DNA of 64,000 nucleotides from contig JACRLN010000002.1 in NCBI GenBank assembly GCA_016215115.1, forward strand, positions 1 to 64,000, given 5' to 3'. The position numbers and the translations under genes are program-made. Positions 52,015-60,205 of the stretch are shown here, piece after piece; position 1 is the first letter of the stretch, and each line of letters begins with the position of its first letter. The DNA is from Nitrospirota bacterium. GTDB taxonomy: Bacteria; Nitrospirota; Thermodesulfovibrionia; UBA6902. The notes under the pieces were generated by a model. It was not told the origin of the DNA and searched no databases. It saw nothing but the letters and a program-made list of their open reading frames with translations.

Positions 52015-52037
52015 TCTTTTTGGCGGTGAGGATTTGG
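52015..52037. repeat. Direct repeat flanking the DUF4258/DUF2283 patch, left copy
   Basis: CTTTTTGGCGGTGAGGATTT here matches CTTTTTGGCGGCGAGGATTT at 52681-52700 with one change. The right copy encodes KILAAKK of the methyltransferase remnant. The pair brackets the small two-gene cassette and the remnant. Confidence 0.5.
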
Positions 52038-52046
52038 GGGCGGCAG

Positions 52047-52256
52047 CTATGCAACCTGAAGTTTCTTTTCCATTAATTTAAGTACGTCTTTAAACATACG
52101 GGATGCCTTAAACAGTTCAACACCAATAAGGTTGCCATTGCTGTCAAGCTCCATGTTTACACCCGGTGAGATTTCTACAACCCCTGCTTCCTCTCCTTCT
52201 TTAGCAAGATAGAGAATGTCCTCTTCCTCATCATAAAAAACCTTAAAATCTTCCAT
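52047..52256 (-). CDS. DUF2283 small protein (antitoxin-like)
   Basis: The 69-residue protein matches DUF2283: MEDFKVFYDEEEDILYLA, then VVEISPGVNMELDSNGNLIG and VELFKASRMFKDVLKL, with the acidic first strand and the DxxGxxxGxE turn. ATG 52256 is used, because GGAGG lies within the upstream ATGGAGG at a good spacing. Its ATG overlaps the stop of the DUF4258-like gene by one base (TAATG). DUF2283 often pairs with small toxin-like genes. It has a probable antitoxin or regulator role, by context. Confidence 0.75.
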   Translation of the reverse strand: MEDFKVFYDEEEDILYLAKEGEEAGVVEISPGVNMELDSNGNLIGVELFKASRMFKDVLKLMEKKLQVA

Positions 52257-52537
52257 TATATTTTCCTCCATCTCCCGGATTGAACCCGGTTTTCTTTCTG
52301 CCCTTCCTTCAAAGGATGTATTGTTAAAAGTTTAACATCCGCATCATCATGCTTATATGCTACCATTATATCCCTTTCTTTTCCATAAATTAGTGTTTTC
52401 ATTACTGCTATTGTATGCCCTGTTTCAGTATCTATAAATCGTTCTTCTGCATTTTCATAAATTCTTTTCGGCAAATCGTATTCAATTTTTCTTAAAGCAA
52501 GTCTTGTCTCAATGTGCTTCGAATATTTTATCTGCAT
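52256..52537 (-). CDS. DUF4258-like protein (toxin-like partner)
   Basis: The 93-residue protein has a His near the start (YSKHIETRLALRKIEY), an ERFIDTETGHTIAVMKT middle strand, YGKERDIMVAYKHDDADVKLLTIHPL (quoted in part) and a basic end (RVQSGRWRKI). The layout is that of DUF4258/BrnT-like small RNase-fold toxins. It is coupled to the DUF2283 gene. This is the second such toxin-like pair in the window. Activity is inferred only. Confidence 0.6.
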   Translation of the reverse strand: MQIKYSKHIETRLALRKIEYDLPKRIYENAEERFIDTETGHTIAVMKTLIYGKERDIMVAYKHDDADVKLLTIHPLKEGQKENRVQSGRWRKI

Positions 52538-52719
52538 TTCATCCCCTTCCCCTCCACAATGGCAATCTCTTCCGGCATGAGACCGTAGAGTTTGTAGACC
52601 AGTTCGTCAATTTTCTTTTCCAGCGCCGACGTGTCGGCGTTGTCTTCCCATCTATCAAGAGGGGATTGAGGGGTGTGTTGCTTTTTGGCGGCGAGGATTT
52701 TATTCATCAGACTTAACCA
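52528..52719 (-). pseudogene. C-terminal remnant of an N6-adenine methyltransferase / Eco57I-like R-M enzyme
   Basis: The remaining frame reads SLMNKILAAKKQH, a repeat-derived TPQSPLDRW stretch, then ADTSALEKKIDELVYKLYGL and MPEEIAIVEG. The ILAAKK...ADTSALExxIDxLVYxLYGLxxxEIxIVEG pattern is the C-terminus of many type II restriction-modification enzymes. Everything upstream is missing: a stop is found at 52720-52722. The SPLDR insert matches the C-rich palindrome family, also read in gspK as SPLDK. Confidence 0.7.
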
Positions 52720-52752
52720 TTATAAATATCATCTGCAACATCGTATCTTTTC

Positions 52753-53577
52753 TCATTTGATTTTATTTTTTATTGGTAAGTAGTTATGTTTGCTTACAAT
52801 ACTTCTGCCCAACTCCTTTTCTGTTTCTTTCCGTGCTATGCCTGCCACACTTCCTCCACGCCTGGCCACCTTTTTACTTTTTTTGAAGGTATCAGGTTTT
52901 TCCTTGTGTGATATTTCAGTAGTGACTTTTTCGCCAAGCATTGTAAAAATCAATTCCAAATCTGTCATGTGATCGCGAAGGTTTTCATTTTGCTTGATTA
53001 AACCTTTTAATTCTTTGTATTCAGAAGGCGTTATGCCGAAAGTCGCTTTTGATATTTCAGCAGTAAGAATGGCATAATCCGGTTCAGTTTCAATCCCTCT
53101 CTCCTTCCATTCATCAGTCAGATTTTGGCGGATAGCTACGCCCCGCAATCGTTTGTCAATCCAATCCCTGGGATATCCTTTTAGTTCATACAATTGCTTC
53201 ATGCGCTCCTGGGCCAGCTCGGGATTTTCAATTTCCTGAACTCTTTCGTAACCTACCTTTGCTAACCATCTTTTGAAGGGTTCTGCTTTGGGTGAAGGGA
53301 TGGATTGGATAATGCGGAAGATACCCTCGGTGTTAGAACAATCAGTCTCTCGCATTTTTCCGTCTGGAGCTTGTAATTTGAATTGTCGACAAATTGTCGA
53401 CGGTTCAAATCCATCTTCTTCTTTTACTCTTATTTTCATTTTAAACCAATAGTCTCGTGCATTTACGCTATCCGTCAGCACTTCTACAACATCAACAACA
53501 GAAAAATACCACTCCTCATTGTGCCAGATCCGCCTGATTTTTTTGCTTCCGAAAACTATGATTTTATTTTGTTCCAT
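52753..53577 (-). CDS. BRO-N domain protein (phage antirepressor-like)
   Basis: The 274-residue protein has an N-terminal BRO domain (KKIRRIWHNEEWYFSVVDVVEVLT, quoted in part, then NARDYWFKMKIRVKEE) and a mid part common to restriction-locus BRO proteins (RDWIDKRLRGVAIRQNLTDEW near 140). The end is basic (FKKSKKVARRGGSVAGIARKE in part). BRO domains bind DNA. This version is often found inside type I R-M loci and mobile DNA, fitting the neighbourhood. No promoter or partner is clear. It is intact. Confidence 0.8.
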   Translation of the reverse strand: MEQNKIIVFGSKKIRRIWHNEEWYFSVVDVVEVLTDSVNARDYWFKMKIRVKEEDGFEPSTICRQFKLQAPDGKMRETDCSNTEGIFRIIQSIPSPKAEPFKRWLAKVGYERVQEIENPELAQERMKQLYELKGYPRDWIDKRLRGVAIRQNLTDEWKERGIETEPDYAILTAEISKATFGITPSEYKELKGLIKQNENLRDHMTDLELIFTMLGEKVTTEISHKEKPDTFKKSKKVARRGGSVAGIARKETEKELGRSIVSKHNYLPIKNKIK

Positions 53578-53631
53578 TATTGATTCCCCTATTCATCTCC
53601 TCCCCCCAAGGCTATTCATGGCTATCCGTTT

Positions 53632-54672
53632 CTATTTTTTTTTAGATGATTTCTTCAGGTCAATCGACTTGACCGTCTTTTCAAAATCTGTCTCTATCCG
53701 GGCTTGTTGTTGTATGCGCATCCTGGCGAACTTTTCGTATTCCGTTTCTGCAAGTTCCTTCGCTATGTCATGTGACACCTTTCCGGCATGAGTCAGAATA
53801 TCACGCTCGTTTAAGGTTAGGAAGCCATTGAGCTTTTTGATCCAGTCCCGCATGTGCATTGGAATACGCCGCATTGCCTGGCCCTCGGCAAATATCAGGT
53901 ACTGCTCCACCAGATTGTTAAGAGCCAGAAGCTCATCTTCCATTAAATAATTCTTCGCAACAACCACATCATGCTTGCGGACTTTGGCGCCCCGCCAGTT
54001 GGTCAGTCCCATGTGCGGCTTTTTATGATCGGCGCGCTCATGAATGATTTCCGCTGCCGTCTTTCCGGTGATTGCCCAATGCATTTTGTTCTGAACGGTC
54101 CTGAAAAAATCGATGCTCATTTCCAGCGTTGGGTCGTAATCAATACTGGTGGCGTAAATATCAGTGATCTTCTGATAAAAACGCTTTTCGGATGTGCGTA
54201 TGTCCTGAATTCGGCGAAGCAGCTCTTCAAAATAATCAAAAGGCTGGTCAGGGTTCTTGAGCCTTTCATCATCCAGAACAAATCCTTTGACGATATACTC
54301 ACGAAGCTGTTTTGTAGCCCATTGGCGGAAACTCGTGGCAACATGGGATTTTATACGGTAGCCAACCGAGATAATCATATCGAGGTTGTAAAACTTTGTC
54401 CGGTATTGCTTGCCGTCTGCGGCAGTTGTTAAGAATTCCTTAATAACTGAATCCGCAGCCAGTTCACCTTCCTCAAAAATATTGTTGATGTGCATATTAA
54501 TGTTTGGAACGGATGTCTGGAATAACTCAGCCATAAGTTTTTGAGTCAACCATACGGTTTCATTCTCCAGCCGCACATCAATCTTGATCCGCCCGTCTTC
54601 AGCCTGATATACAAGAAACTGACTTTTCGGGATTTTGTTCTTTCCTTCATCGTGCTTTTTTCTGCTCATCAA
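53632..54672 (-). CDS. RhuM family protein
   Basis: The 346-residue protein matches the RhuM family: ETVWLTQKLMAELFQTSVPN near residue 38, NLDMIISVGYRIKSHVATSFRQWA near 97 in part, then LREYIVKGFVLDDERL and the later Fic-like-context stretch AAEIIHERADHKKPHMGLTNW near 210 in part. RhuM was named from a pathogenicity island and often sits inside restriction loci, but the function is unknown. It is next to the BRO gene on the same strand. Intact length. Confidence 0.85.
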   Translation of the reverse strand: MMSRKKHDEGKNKIPKSQFLVYQAEDGRIKIDVRLENETVWLTQKLMAELFQTSVPNINMHINNIFEEGELAADSVIKEFLTTAADGKQYRTKFYNLDMIISVGYRIKSHVATSFRQWATKQLREYIVKGFVLDDERLKNPDQPFDYFEELLRRIQDIRTSEKRFYQKITDIYATSIDYDPTLEMSIDFFRTVQNKMHWAITGKTAAEIIHERADHKKPHMGLTNWRGAKVRKHDVVVAKNYLMEDELLALNNLVEQYLIFAEGQAMRRIPMHMRDWIKKLNGFLTLNERDILTHAGKVSHDIAKELAETEYEKFARMRIQQQARIETDFEKTVKSIDLKKSSKKK

Positions 54673-54932
54673 TTACACCTCCCTGCAAGTTAACAATTCC
54701 CCTCTACAATCTCAATCTTTTCTGATTTGCTTTCCCTATTCAGCCATTTGCTCTGAAAAAACAAATGGGGTCTGTCCATATTTTCGTCAGATAGCAACGT
54801 TATAAAGAATCAACAGCATTTAATGTTTATAAAATAGAAAGTAATAAAGAAAAACTTGACCCCAAGTCCTCTTTTTGTCATCCAGTTATCCAGACTATTT
54901 TCATTATCCACCTTTTTTAGGAGTAGTCTTCT

Positions 54933-55757
54933 TTATAAATCTAACAGCCTTCTTTCGAGTTCCTGTGCATCCATATCCTCAATAAATCGCTGTCTATAGA
55001 GGTCAATAATTTTTTCAATTGGGACTTCTTTGATGCTAATCTCATTTATTTTTTGGATTTGTCTTTGCACACCACCTCGAGTAATTATCCAAACTCTCTT
55101 GGTGCAGTTGCCAAATTCTATTCTTCGTATATTCTGTTGAAAGTTGCCTTTTATCAATTGTGCGCAGTAGTTATCAAGCTGTGTAGCCTTCGTTTCATCA
55201 AAATGAGTTTCAAGAGTGCAATCATATAGTACTGCAATTGTATTGAACTTGAAGAACCCATCTGCCTTTCCTCTTTGCTGGTTAGCCGGGAACTTTATCG
55301 TTTCGTGCAAACCTAAGGCCTTCAATAAAAAGTAAGTATATTCTTCAAATTCAGACCAGCTTGTAGTAGAAAACAATAACGAAATAAATTGGGGATCATA
55401 TTTTGTCTCTTTAATACCTTGGTCAATCTCAAAACTTTCATCTATATACCAGCCTTCTTTATATTTTCTATACTTTTGAGGGAGTTCATCAAGTGATATG
55501 CTTTGCTCGATAGCTACTTTAAAAGTAATTGAGGGTTCGTCATTATATTGTCCTTCCGAAAACTGCGAGACCTTGCCAATCCAAACACCTTCGATTTCTG
55601 AGCTGTTTTTCACTTTTTTTATAAAATAAGTTTTGGTATTATCGAATAACTTATTCTTATCCATGGGGTTTTTCATCATCTTTTGTCTATAAAATGTTTT
55701 TCCGTATTGAATATTATCCCAGTGATGTTGGAAGTTGGTCACCATTATGTATATCAT
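54933..55757 (-). CDS. Hypothetical protein, possible restriction-type nuclease
   Basis: The 274-residue soluble protein is not a named family to me. From residue ~135 it reads WSEFEEYTYFLLKALGL, then RGKADGFFKF with VLYDCTLETHF, LDNYCAQLI and VWIITRGGV. This order (Glu helix, D-x-G strand, acidic strand, later helix) recalls PD-(D/E)XK nuclease folds such as Mrr, but the usual ExK is replaced by DCTLE. The ATG 55757 has AAGGGG before it. It lies between RhuM and an hsdR remnant, supporting a defence role by context only. Confidence 0.55.
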   Translation of the reverse strand: MIYIMVTNFQHHWDNIQYGKTFYRQKMMKNPMDKNKLFDNTKTYFIKKVKNSSEIEGVWIGKVSQFSEGQYNDEPSITFKVAIEQSISLDELPQKYRKYKEGWYIDESFEIDQGIKETKYDPQFISLLFSTTSWSEFEEYTYFLLKALGLHETIKFPANQQRGKADGFFKFNTIAVLYDCTLETHFDETKATQLDNYCAQLIKGNFQQNIRRIEFGNCTKRVWIITRGGVQRQIQKINEISIKEVPIEKIIDLYRQRFIEDMDAQELERRLLDL

Positions 55758-55778
55758 ATTCTTACCCCTTCACCCAGA

Positions 55779-56344
55779 TCATCTAGCATGCCGTGCTAAA
55801 AATTCTTGCGCCGATTGTTCATTCTTGATTGTATACTCAATGAGTCTCGGTACATATTTTTCCGGTATTATACCCCATGATTGTCACCCAATATGCCAGT
55901 TCCTCTTGGATACTCTCCTGAGTATTTATCTCGATCCAATTCCCTTTTTTGCTTTTTGCAACGATTCCCGGACGTTCCGCGACAACATAGAACGGCCCAA
56001 AAAAAGATGTCGTGTCCGTTGGTATAAAAGCAAAAGGGAAGTTCCCCGCCGGATTTTTTCTGAATATTGAGACAGTATTGCTTGGCTTGCTCCCTGCCAA
56101 TAGCCGCATCAACAGACGTTTTCTTGGCTTCAACAACAGCTAAAGACTTACCGTCTTTGCCAAGCAAAACATAGTCACTAAATTGATGGCCTTGATAGGG
56201 TGTTTGAGCCTCGTTAATCCCTTCCGGTAAGGCAACCTCAATGTCAAATTCCTCTATTACCTGCAAACTATCAGCAACATTCCATCCTGCAGTTTGCAGT
56301 TTCTTGTCAATAATTTCTTTACGTGTGTTATGTTCGTTCTTCAA
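55779..56344 (-). pseudogene. Broken type I restriction subunit HsdR (N-terminal nuclease part)
   Basis: From ATG 56344 the frame reads NTRKEIIDKKLQTAGWNVAD then SDYVLLGKDGKSLAVVEAKK (PD-(D/E)XK site) and PFCFYTNGHDIFFW, the start of HsdR. After about 115 codons a frameshift leads to a different frame with GPFYVVAERPGIVAKSKKGN and EELAYWVTIMGYN, and a second shift to YVPRLIEYTIKNEQSAQEF and ARHAR then stop at 55779. The ATPase domain is missing. I call it a decayed mosaic. Confidence 0.75.
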
Positions 56345-56537
56345 GGCAGTTCAATCATATCTTGATTTGATTTTAAAATTTTCCCCTTCAAATTTTACCG
56401 CTTTATTTTATGCCACTACTCGGAGAAACAGCAAGGAAAAAGTGGGAACGATAAATATTATGGGATGTCTAACATTGCGGCAGAAGAGAGAAAAAAAACG
56501 GATGAAATGTACAGATACTTCAATCCCGTCAAAAAAA

Positions 56538-57281
56538 CTATTCCCCAAGATATGCCTTTTTTATATCCGGATCATCAAGAAGTTCCTTGCCGTTCCCTTC
56601 TTTTATAACTCTGCCGGATTCCATAACATATCCCCTGTGGGCTAATTTCAAAGCTGCCTTTGCATTCTGCTCGACAAGCAGGATTGTCAATCCTTCTGAA
56701 TTAAGTTCCCTGATCGTTTTGAAAATCTTACTTACGATAATAGGCGCAAGTCCGAGGGATGGTTCGTCAAGCAGGAGGAGTTTAGGTCTTGACATGAGCG
56801 CCCTTCCGATCGCGAGCATCTGCTGTTCTCCCCCGCTGAGTGTCCCGCCCATCTGCTTATGCCTTTCTTTAAGAACGGGGAACAGGTTGAAGACATGTTC
56901 TAATTGATTATTTTTAGGGCGAGGCGGTGCCTCGCCCCTACTGCTGACCGCTGACCGCTGATCGCTGACCGCTAAGTACGCCCCCATTTCCAGATTTTCT
57001 CTTACTGTAAGTTTTGGAAAAATTCTTCTTCCTTCGGGAACCTGGGATATACCCATAGAGACAATTTTATGCGGAGGCAGATTTTTTATCTCCTTTCCCT
57101 CAAAAAGTACACTCCCTTTTGAAGGCATGAGAATTCTCGATATCGTCATAAGGGTGGTGCTCTTACCTGCACCGTTGCTTCCGATAAGGCAGACGATCTC
57201 ACCCCTGCTGATCTCGATGCTGATCCCCTTTATCGCCTCGATATGCCCGTATGATGTATGAACACTTTCAAGTTTTAGCAT
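56538..57281 (-). CDS. livF: Branched-chain amino-acid ABC transporter ATPase LivF
   Basis: The 247-residue ATPase has Walker A GSNGAGKSTT at residues ~34-43, the Q-loop region, the signature LSGGEQQML near 149, Walker B LLLLDEPSLGLAP near 168 and the H-loop VEQNAKAAL. Compared with typical LivF (about 233-237 residues) it has an extra stretch near residues 103-125 (VSDQRSAVSS, then RGEAPPRPKNNQ) that is encoded by two dispersed repeats at 56917-56975. The insert is in frame between helical-domain elements, so the enzyme may still work. Confidence 0.92.
   Translation of the reverse strand: MLKLESVHTSYGHIEAIKGISIEISRGEIVCLIGSNGAGKSTTLMTISRILMPSKGSVLFEGKEIKNLPPHKIVSMGISQVPEGRRIFPKLTVRENLEMGAYLAVSDQRSAVSSRGEAPPRPKNNQLEHVFNLFPVLKERHKQMGGTLSGGEQQMLAIGRALMSRPKLLLLDEPSLGLAPIIVSKIFKTIRELNSEGLTILLVEQNAKAALKLAHRGYVMESGRVIKEGNGKELLDDPDIKKAYLGE
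56917..56975. repeat. Palindrome plus GCTGACC microrepeat inserted in livF
   Basis: Positions 56917-56937 hold the GGGCGAGGC/GCCTCGCCC palindrome seen at 4836-4858. Positions 56940-56975 hold four GCTGACCGCTGA-like units. On the minus strand both are translated within LivF. Confidence 0.75.
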
Positions 57282-57286
57282 AAAAA

Positions 57287-57320
57287 GCTAATAGCTAATA
57301 GCTGACAGCTAACAGCTAAA
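57287..57320. repeat. AGCTAATAGCTGAC microrepeat
   Basis: About five AGCT-centred units (AGCTAATAGCTAATAGCTGACAGCTAACAGCT, shown here only as a type) fill the livF-livG gap. They are self-complementary and can form hairpins. Related sequence is found near 36770-36805. Confidence 0.55.
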
Positions 57321-58080
57321 CAACCTCCTCCTTCCCCAGATACGCCTCTATCACATACGGATTGTTCTGTATCTCATTCGGTGTTCCTTCCGCAATCTTT
57401 ACGCCATGATCCAGGACAATGATCCAATCTGATATCCCCATAACAACCTTCATGTCATGTTCTATAATAATGACTGTTTTCCCCCATTCCCTGATCCTTC
57501 TGATAAGCTTCATTAATTCCATTGTCTCCTGCGGATTCATGCCCGCAGCAGGTTCATCAAGGAGCAGGAGCTTTGGCTCTGTTGCAAGCGCCCTTGCAAT
57601 CTCAAGACGCTTCTGATCGCCATAAGGAAGGTTTTCAGCAAGGGTATCAGAATAATCCTGAATACCGACGAATTCCAGATATTCAAGCGCCTTCGATTTT
57701 ATCTCATCCTCTTCCCTGCGGAATCTGTTTGTGCCTAATATCGCAGTAAACAATCCTTCCTTAGAACGTGTATGCTGTCCTATCATTACGTTTTCCAGGA
57801 CAGTCATTGAACCGAATACCCGGATGTTCTGAAAGGTCCTTGCAATTCCTTTGGCGGTTATTTTATACGCTTGTTTATGAGTAATGTCTCCTTCTTCAAA
57901 CAATACCTGACCTTTTGTTGGTGAAAGCACACCTGTAAGACAGTTGAATAAAGTGGTCTTACCGGCGCCGTTCGGGCCTATTATGCTGAGAATAATTCCG
58001 CGTTTTACCTTGAAACCAACTTCCTCAACTGCTTTGAGTCCTCCAAAAGCCTTTGTTAATGCCCTTACTTCTAATATCAT
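57316..58080 (-). CDS. livG: Branched-chain amino-acid ABC transporter ATPase LivG
   Basis: The 254-residue ATPase has Walker A GPNGAGKTTLFNCLTG at residues ~34-49, the LivG-specific ARTFQNIRVFGSMTVLENV near 84, the signature-like LPYGDQKRLEIARAL near 152, Walker B LLLLDEPAAGMNP near 172 and the H-loop IIIEHDMKVVMG. The signature motif LPYGDQ replaces LSGGEQ, which is normal in LivG. It is complete and lacks the insert seen in LivF. It forms a heterodimer with LivF under the LivHM channel. Confidence 0.94.
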   Translation of the reverse strand: MILEVRALTKAFGGLKAVEEVGFKVKRGIILSIIGPNGAGKTTLFNCLTGVLSPTKGQVLFEEGDITHKQAYKITAKGIARTFQNIRVFGSMTVLENVMIGQHTRSKEGLFTAILGTNRFRREEDEIKSKALEYLEFVGIQDYSDTLAENLPYGDQKRLEIARALATEPKLLLLDEPAAGMNPQETMELMKLIRRIREWGKTVIIIEHDMKVVMGISDWIIVLDHGVKIAEGTPNEIQNNPYVIEAYLGKEEVV

Positions 58081-58084
58081 CTTA

Positions 58085-58170
58085 GTCCGGAAGTCTGGAA
58101 GCTCGGAAGCCCGGAAGTAAAAGACTTCTTCACTTCCACACTTCCGCGCTTCTGCACTTCAGTACTTCCA
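58085..58170. repeat. GGAAG/CTTCC hairpin repeat, second copy
   Basis: Units of CGGAAGTCTGGAAGCTCGG are followed by CTTCACTTCCACACTTCCGCG, able to fold into a long imperfect hairpin between livG and livM. It is closely related to the block at 6919-6991. Confidence 0.6.
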
Positions 58171-58175
58171 CCTCC

Positions 58176-59243
58176 TCATGTATCTTTACTCCTGATCAGT
58201 CCCTGCGGCCTGAAGATCATCATTAATACAAGACCCATGCCGAGAGCAAGCATCCTGTATGACTGAAACTCTCTTAGCAATTCCGGTAAAAGAACAAGTA
58301 TCAAGGAACCGAGTATCACGCCCGGTATGCTTCCGAGTCCCCCGAGAATAATCATGCAGACAACAAAAACAGATTCCATGAATGAAAAACTCTCAGGCGA
58401 TACGAAGTGCATCTTACTCGCAAATAACGCTCCTGCAAGCCCTGCCCAAAAGGCGCCGAATGTCAAAGCCATAAATTTGTATTTTTTTGTGTTGATACCC
58501 ATCGCCTCTGCAGCTGTTTCATCTTCACGAATTGACAGCCACGCCCTTCCTGTTCTCGAACGATGAACGCGTTTTACAATAAATGCGGCTAAAAAAACAA
58601 AGAACAGCACAAGGTAGTAATAGTACATCAAATTACTGATCTCAAAACCAAAGATAAAAGGAGAAGGAATATTCGATATGCCGTTCGGCCCCCGCGTCAC
58701 GCTGTCCCAGTTATTCAGCACAAGACGGATTATCTCTCCAAAGCCCAAAGTAACAATTGCCAAATAATCTCCCCTGAGTCTCAATGAAGGAAACGCAAGG
58801 AACAATCCTGAAACAGAAGTGAAAAGCAATGTCAAAGGAAGTGCGCTCCAGAAGCCAAGACCGAAATTTGTTGTCAGCAGGGCGTTTGTATATGCGCCTA
58901 TACCGTAAAACGCTGCGAAGCCGAGATGCAGGAGACCGCTGAAACCAATAACGATATTTACGCCAAGTGCAAGGATAATATAAATGCAGACTAAGATTGC
59001 AACATCCATATAGTAGTCTTTAACTAAAAAGGGGAAAATGAAAGAGAATATTATTAATCCAGCAAAAAACAATTTTGTATTTACAGGTATGGCCGGTTTT
59101 TGAATCTTGCCGAATATATTCACCAGGAGATGATAAACACCGTATGAGGCGCAAATTCCAAGGAAAAGATAGGTCCCTCCTTTTATTCCCATAAAAGGCA
59201 TTGACAATAAAGAAAGCCAGAGCATGAAGAGAATTTTTTTCAT
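58176..59243 (-). CDS. livM: Branched-chain amino-acid ABC transporter permease LivM
   Basis: The 355-residue permease has about ten helices. Family motifs are LALGVNIVIGFSGLLHLGFAAFYGIGAY (in part) near residues 90-117, RLRGDYLAIVTLGFGEIIRL near 158, the EAA-like cytoplasmic loop SIREDETAAEAMGINTKKYK near 235, and LGGLGSIPGVILGSLILVLLPE near 297 in part. The N-terminal 60 residues are less conserved. It overlaps livH by four bases (ATGA), so both permeases are coupled. Confidence 0.94.
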   Translation of the reverse strand: MKKILFMLWLSLLSMPFMGIKGGTYLFLGICASYGVYHLLVNIFGKIQKPAIPVNTKLFFAGLIIFSFIFPFLVKDYYMDVAILVCIYIILALGVNIVIGFSGLLHLGFAAFYGIGAYTNALLTTNFGLGFWSALPLTLLFTSVSGLFLAFPSLRLRGDYLAIVTLGFGEIIRLVLNNWDSVTRGPNGISNIPSPFIFGFEISNLMYYYYLVLFFVFLAAFIVKRVHRSRTGRAWLSIREDETAAEAMGINTKKYKFMALTFGAFWAGLAGALFASKMHFVSPESFSFMESVFVVCMIILGGLGSIPGVILGSLILVLLPELLREFQSYRMLALGMGLVLMMIFRPQGLIRSKDT

Positions 59244-60142
59244 GGCTTGTGACCTTCCGATTTTCCAAGCAGCCCTGTCGGCTTCACAAGAAGAATCAGG
59301 ATTAAAACGATAAACGCATATGCATCTTTGTATTCGCTTGATAAATAACTTGCTCCGAGGCTCTCTATAAGCCCGAGTACAAAACCGCCGATCATTGCGC
59401 CGGGGATGCTTCCGATGCCCCCGAGAACAGCAGCGGTAAACGCCTTTATGCCTGCTATATAACCGATCGAATAATTCACAAGGCCGTAATACATGGCAAC
59501 CATTAAACCGGCAACGGCAGCCAGTCCGGAACCGATAATAAATGTTACGGAAATAATCCTGTCTATATTGATTCCAAGAAGCGAGGCCATCACTTTGTCC
59601 TGTGCAACCGCCCTCATCGCCTTGCCCGTTTTTGTCTTCATGATAAAAAGATGCAGCATCGCCATAAGCAGAAGGGAAACAATGATAATGAAGAGTTGAA
59701 GGGTGGTCATCGTCACGTTTAAAAACTCAATTGTTGTGACCGGTATAACATGCGGGAATACCTTGTCCGTTGCACCCTGTGTAAGCATCACGTAATTCTG
59801 GAGAAAGATTGATACGCCGATTGCGCTTATCAGGGGATTAAGCCTCGGCGCATTTCGCAATGGTTTGTATGCGAGTTTCTCAACGGTAAATCCATATGCA
59901 GAACAGACAAGTGTTGACATGATAAAGGTTAAAAATAACGAGAGGAGCAGGCTGTACTGTGTAAGCCCTGCCGCCGTGAATATCCCTAAAAATATAATTC
60001 CAAGATAAGCGCCTATCATATAAATTTCACCGTGTGCGAAATTTATCAACTCAAGTATTCCATAAACCAGCGTATATCCCAGCGCAATGAGGGCATACAC
60101 TCCGCCGACTGTCAGACCGTTGATTATCTGCTGGAGCAACAT
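59240..60142 (-). CDS. livH: Branched-chain amino-acid ABC transporter permease LivH
   Basis: The 300-residue permease has about eight helices. It opens MLLQQIINGLTVGGVYALIA, which is the family start, so ATG 60142 is chosen over a TTG six codons upstream. Further motifs are INFAHGEIYMIGAYLGI near 42, AVAQDKVMASLLGINIDRII near 184 and AAVLGGIGSIPGAMIGGFVLG near 242. It is the first gene of livHMGF. No binding-protein gene precedes it; instead the hybrid kinase gene lies upstream. Confidence 0.94.
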   Translation of the reverse strand: MLLQQIINGLTVGGVYALIALGYTLVYGILELINFAHGEIYMIGAYLGIIFLGIFTAAGLTQYSLLLSLFLTFIMSTLVCSAYGFTVEKLAYKPLRNAPRLNPLISAIGVSIFLQNYVMLTQGATDKVFPHVIPVTTIEFLNVTMTTLQLFIIIVSLLLMAMLHLFIMKTKTGKAMRAVAQDKVMASLLGINIDRIISVTFIIGSGLAAVAGLMVAMYYGLVNYSIGYIAGIKAFTAAVLGGIGSIPGAMIGGFVLGLIESLGASYLSSEYKDAYAFIVLILILLVKPTGLLGKSEGHKP

Positions 60143-60205
60143 GGTTTGAGATTTTAACAAATTACAGCGGAGAATTGTTTAAGATTGTCAACGCGGGGTC
60201 CGGAT

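Noticed and set aside
53395-53420. tRNA T-loop-like GGTTCAAATCC
   Set aside because: It lies inside the BRO gene without an acceptor or anticodon stem around it.
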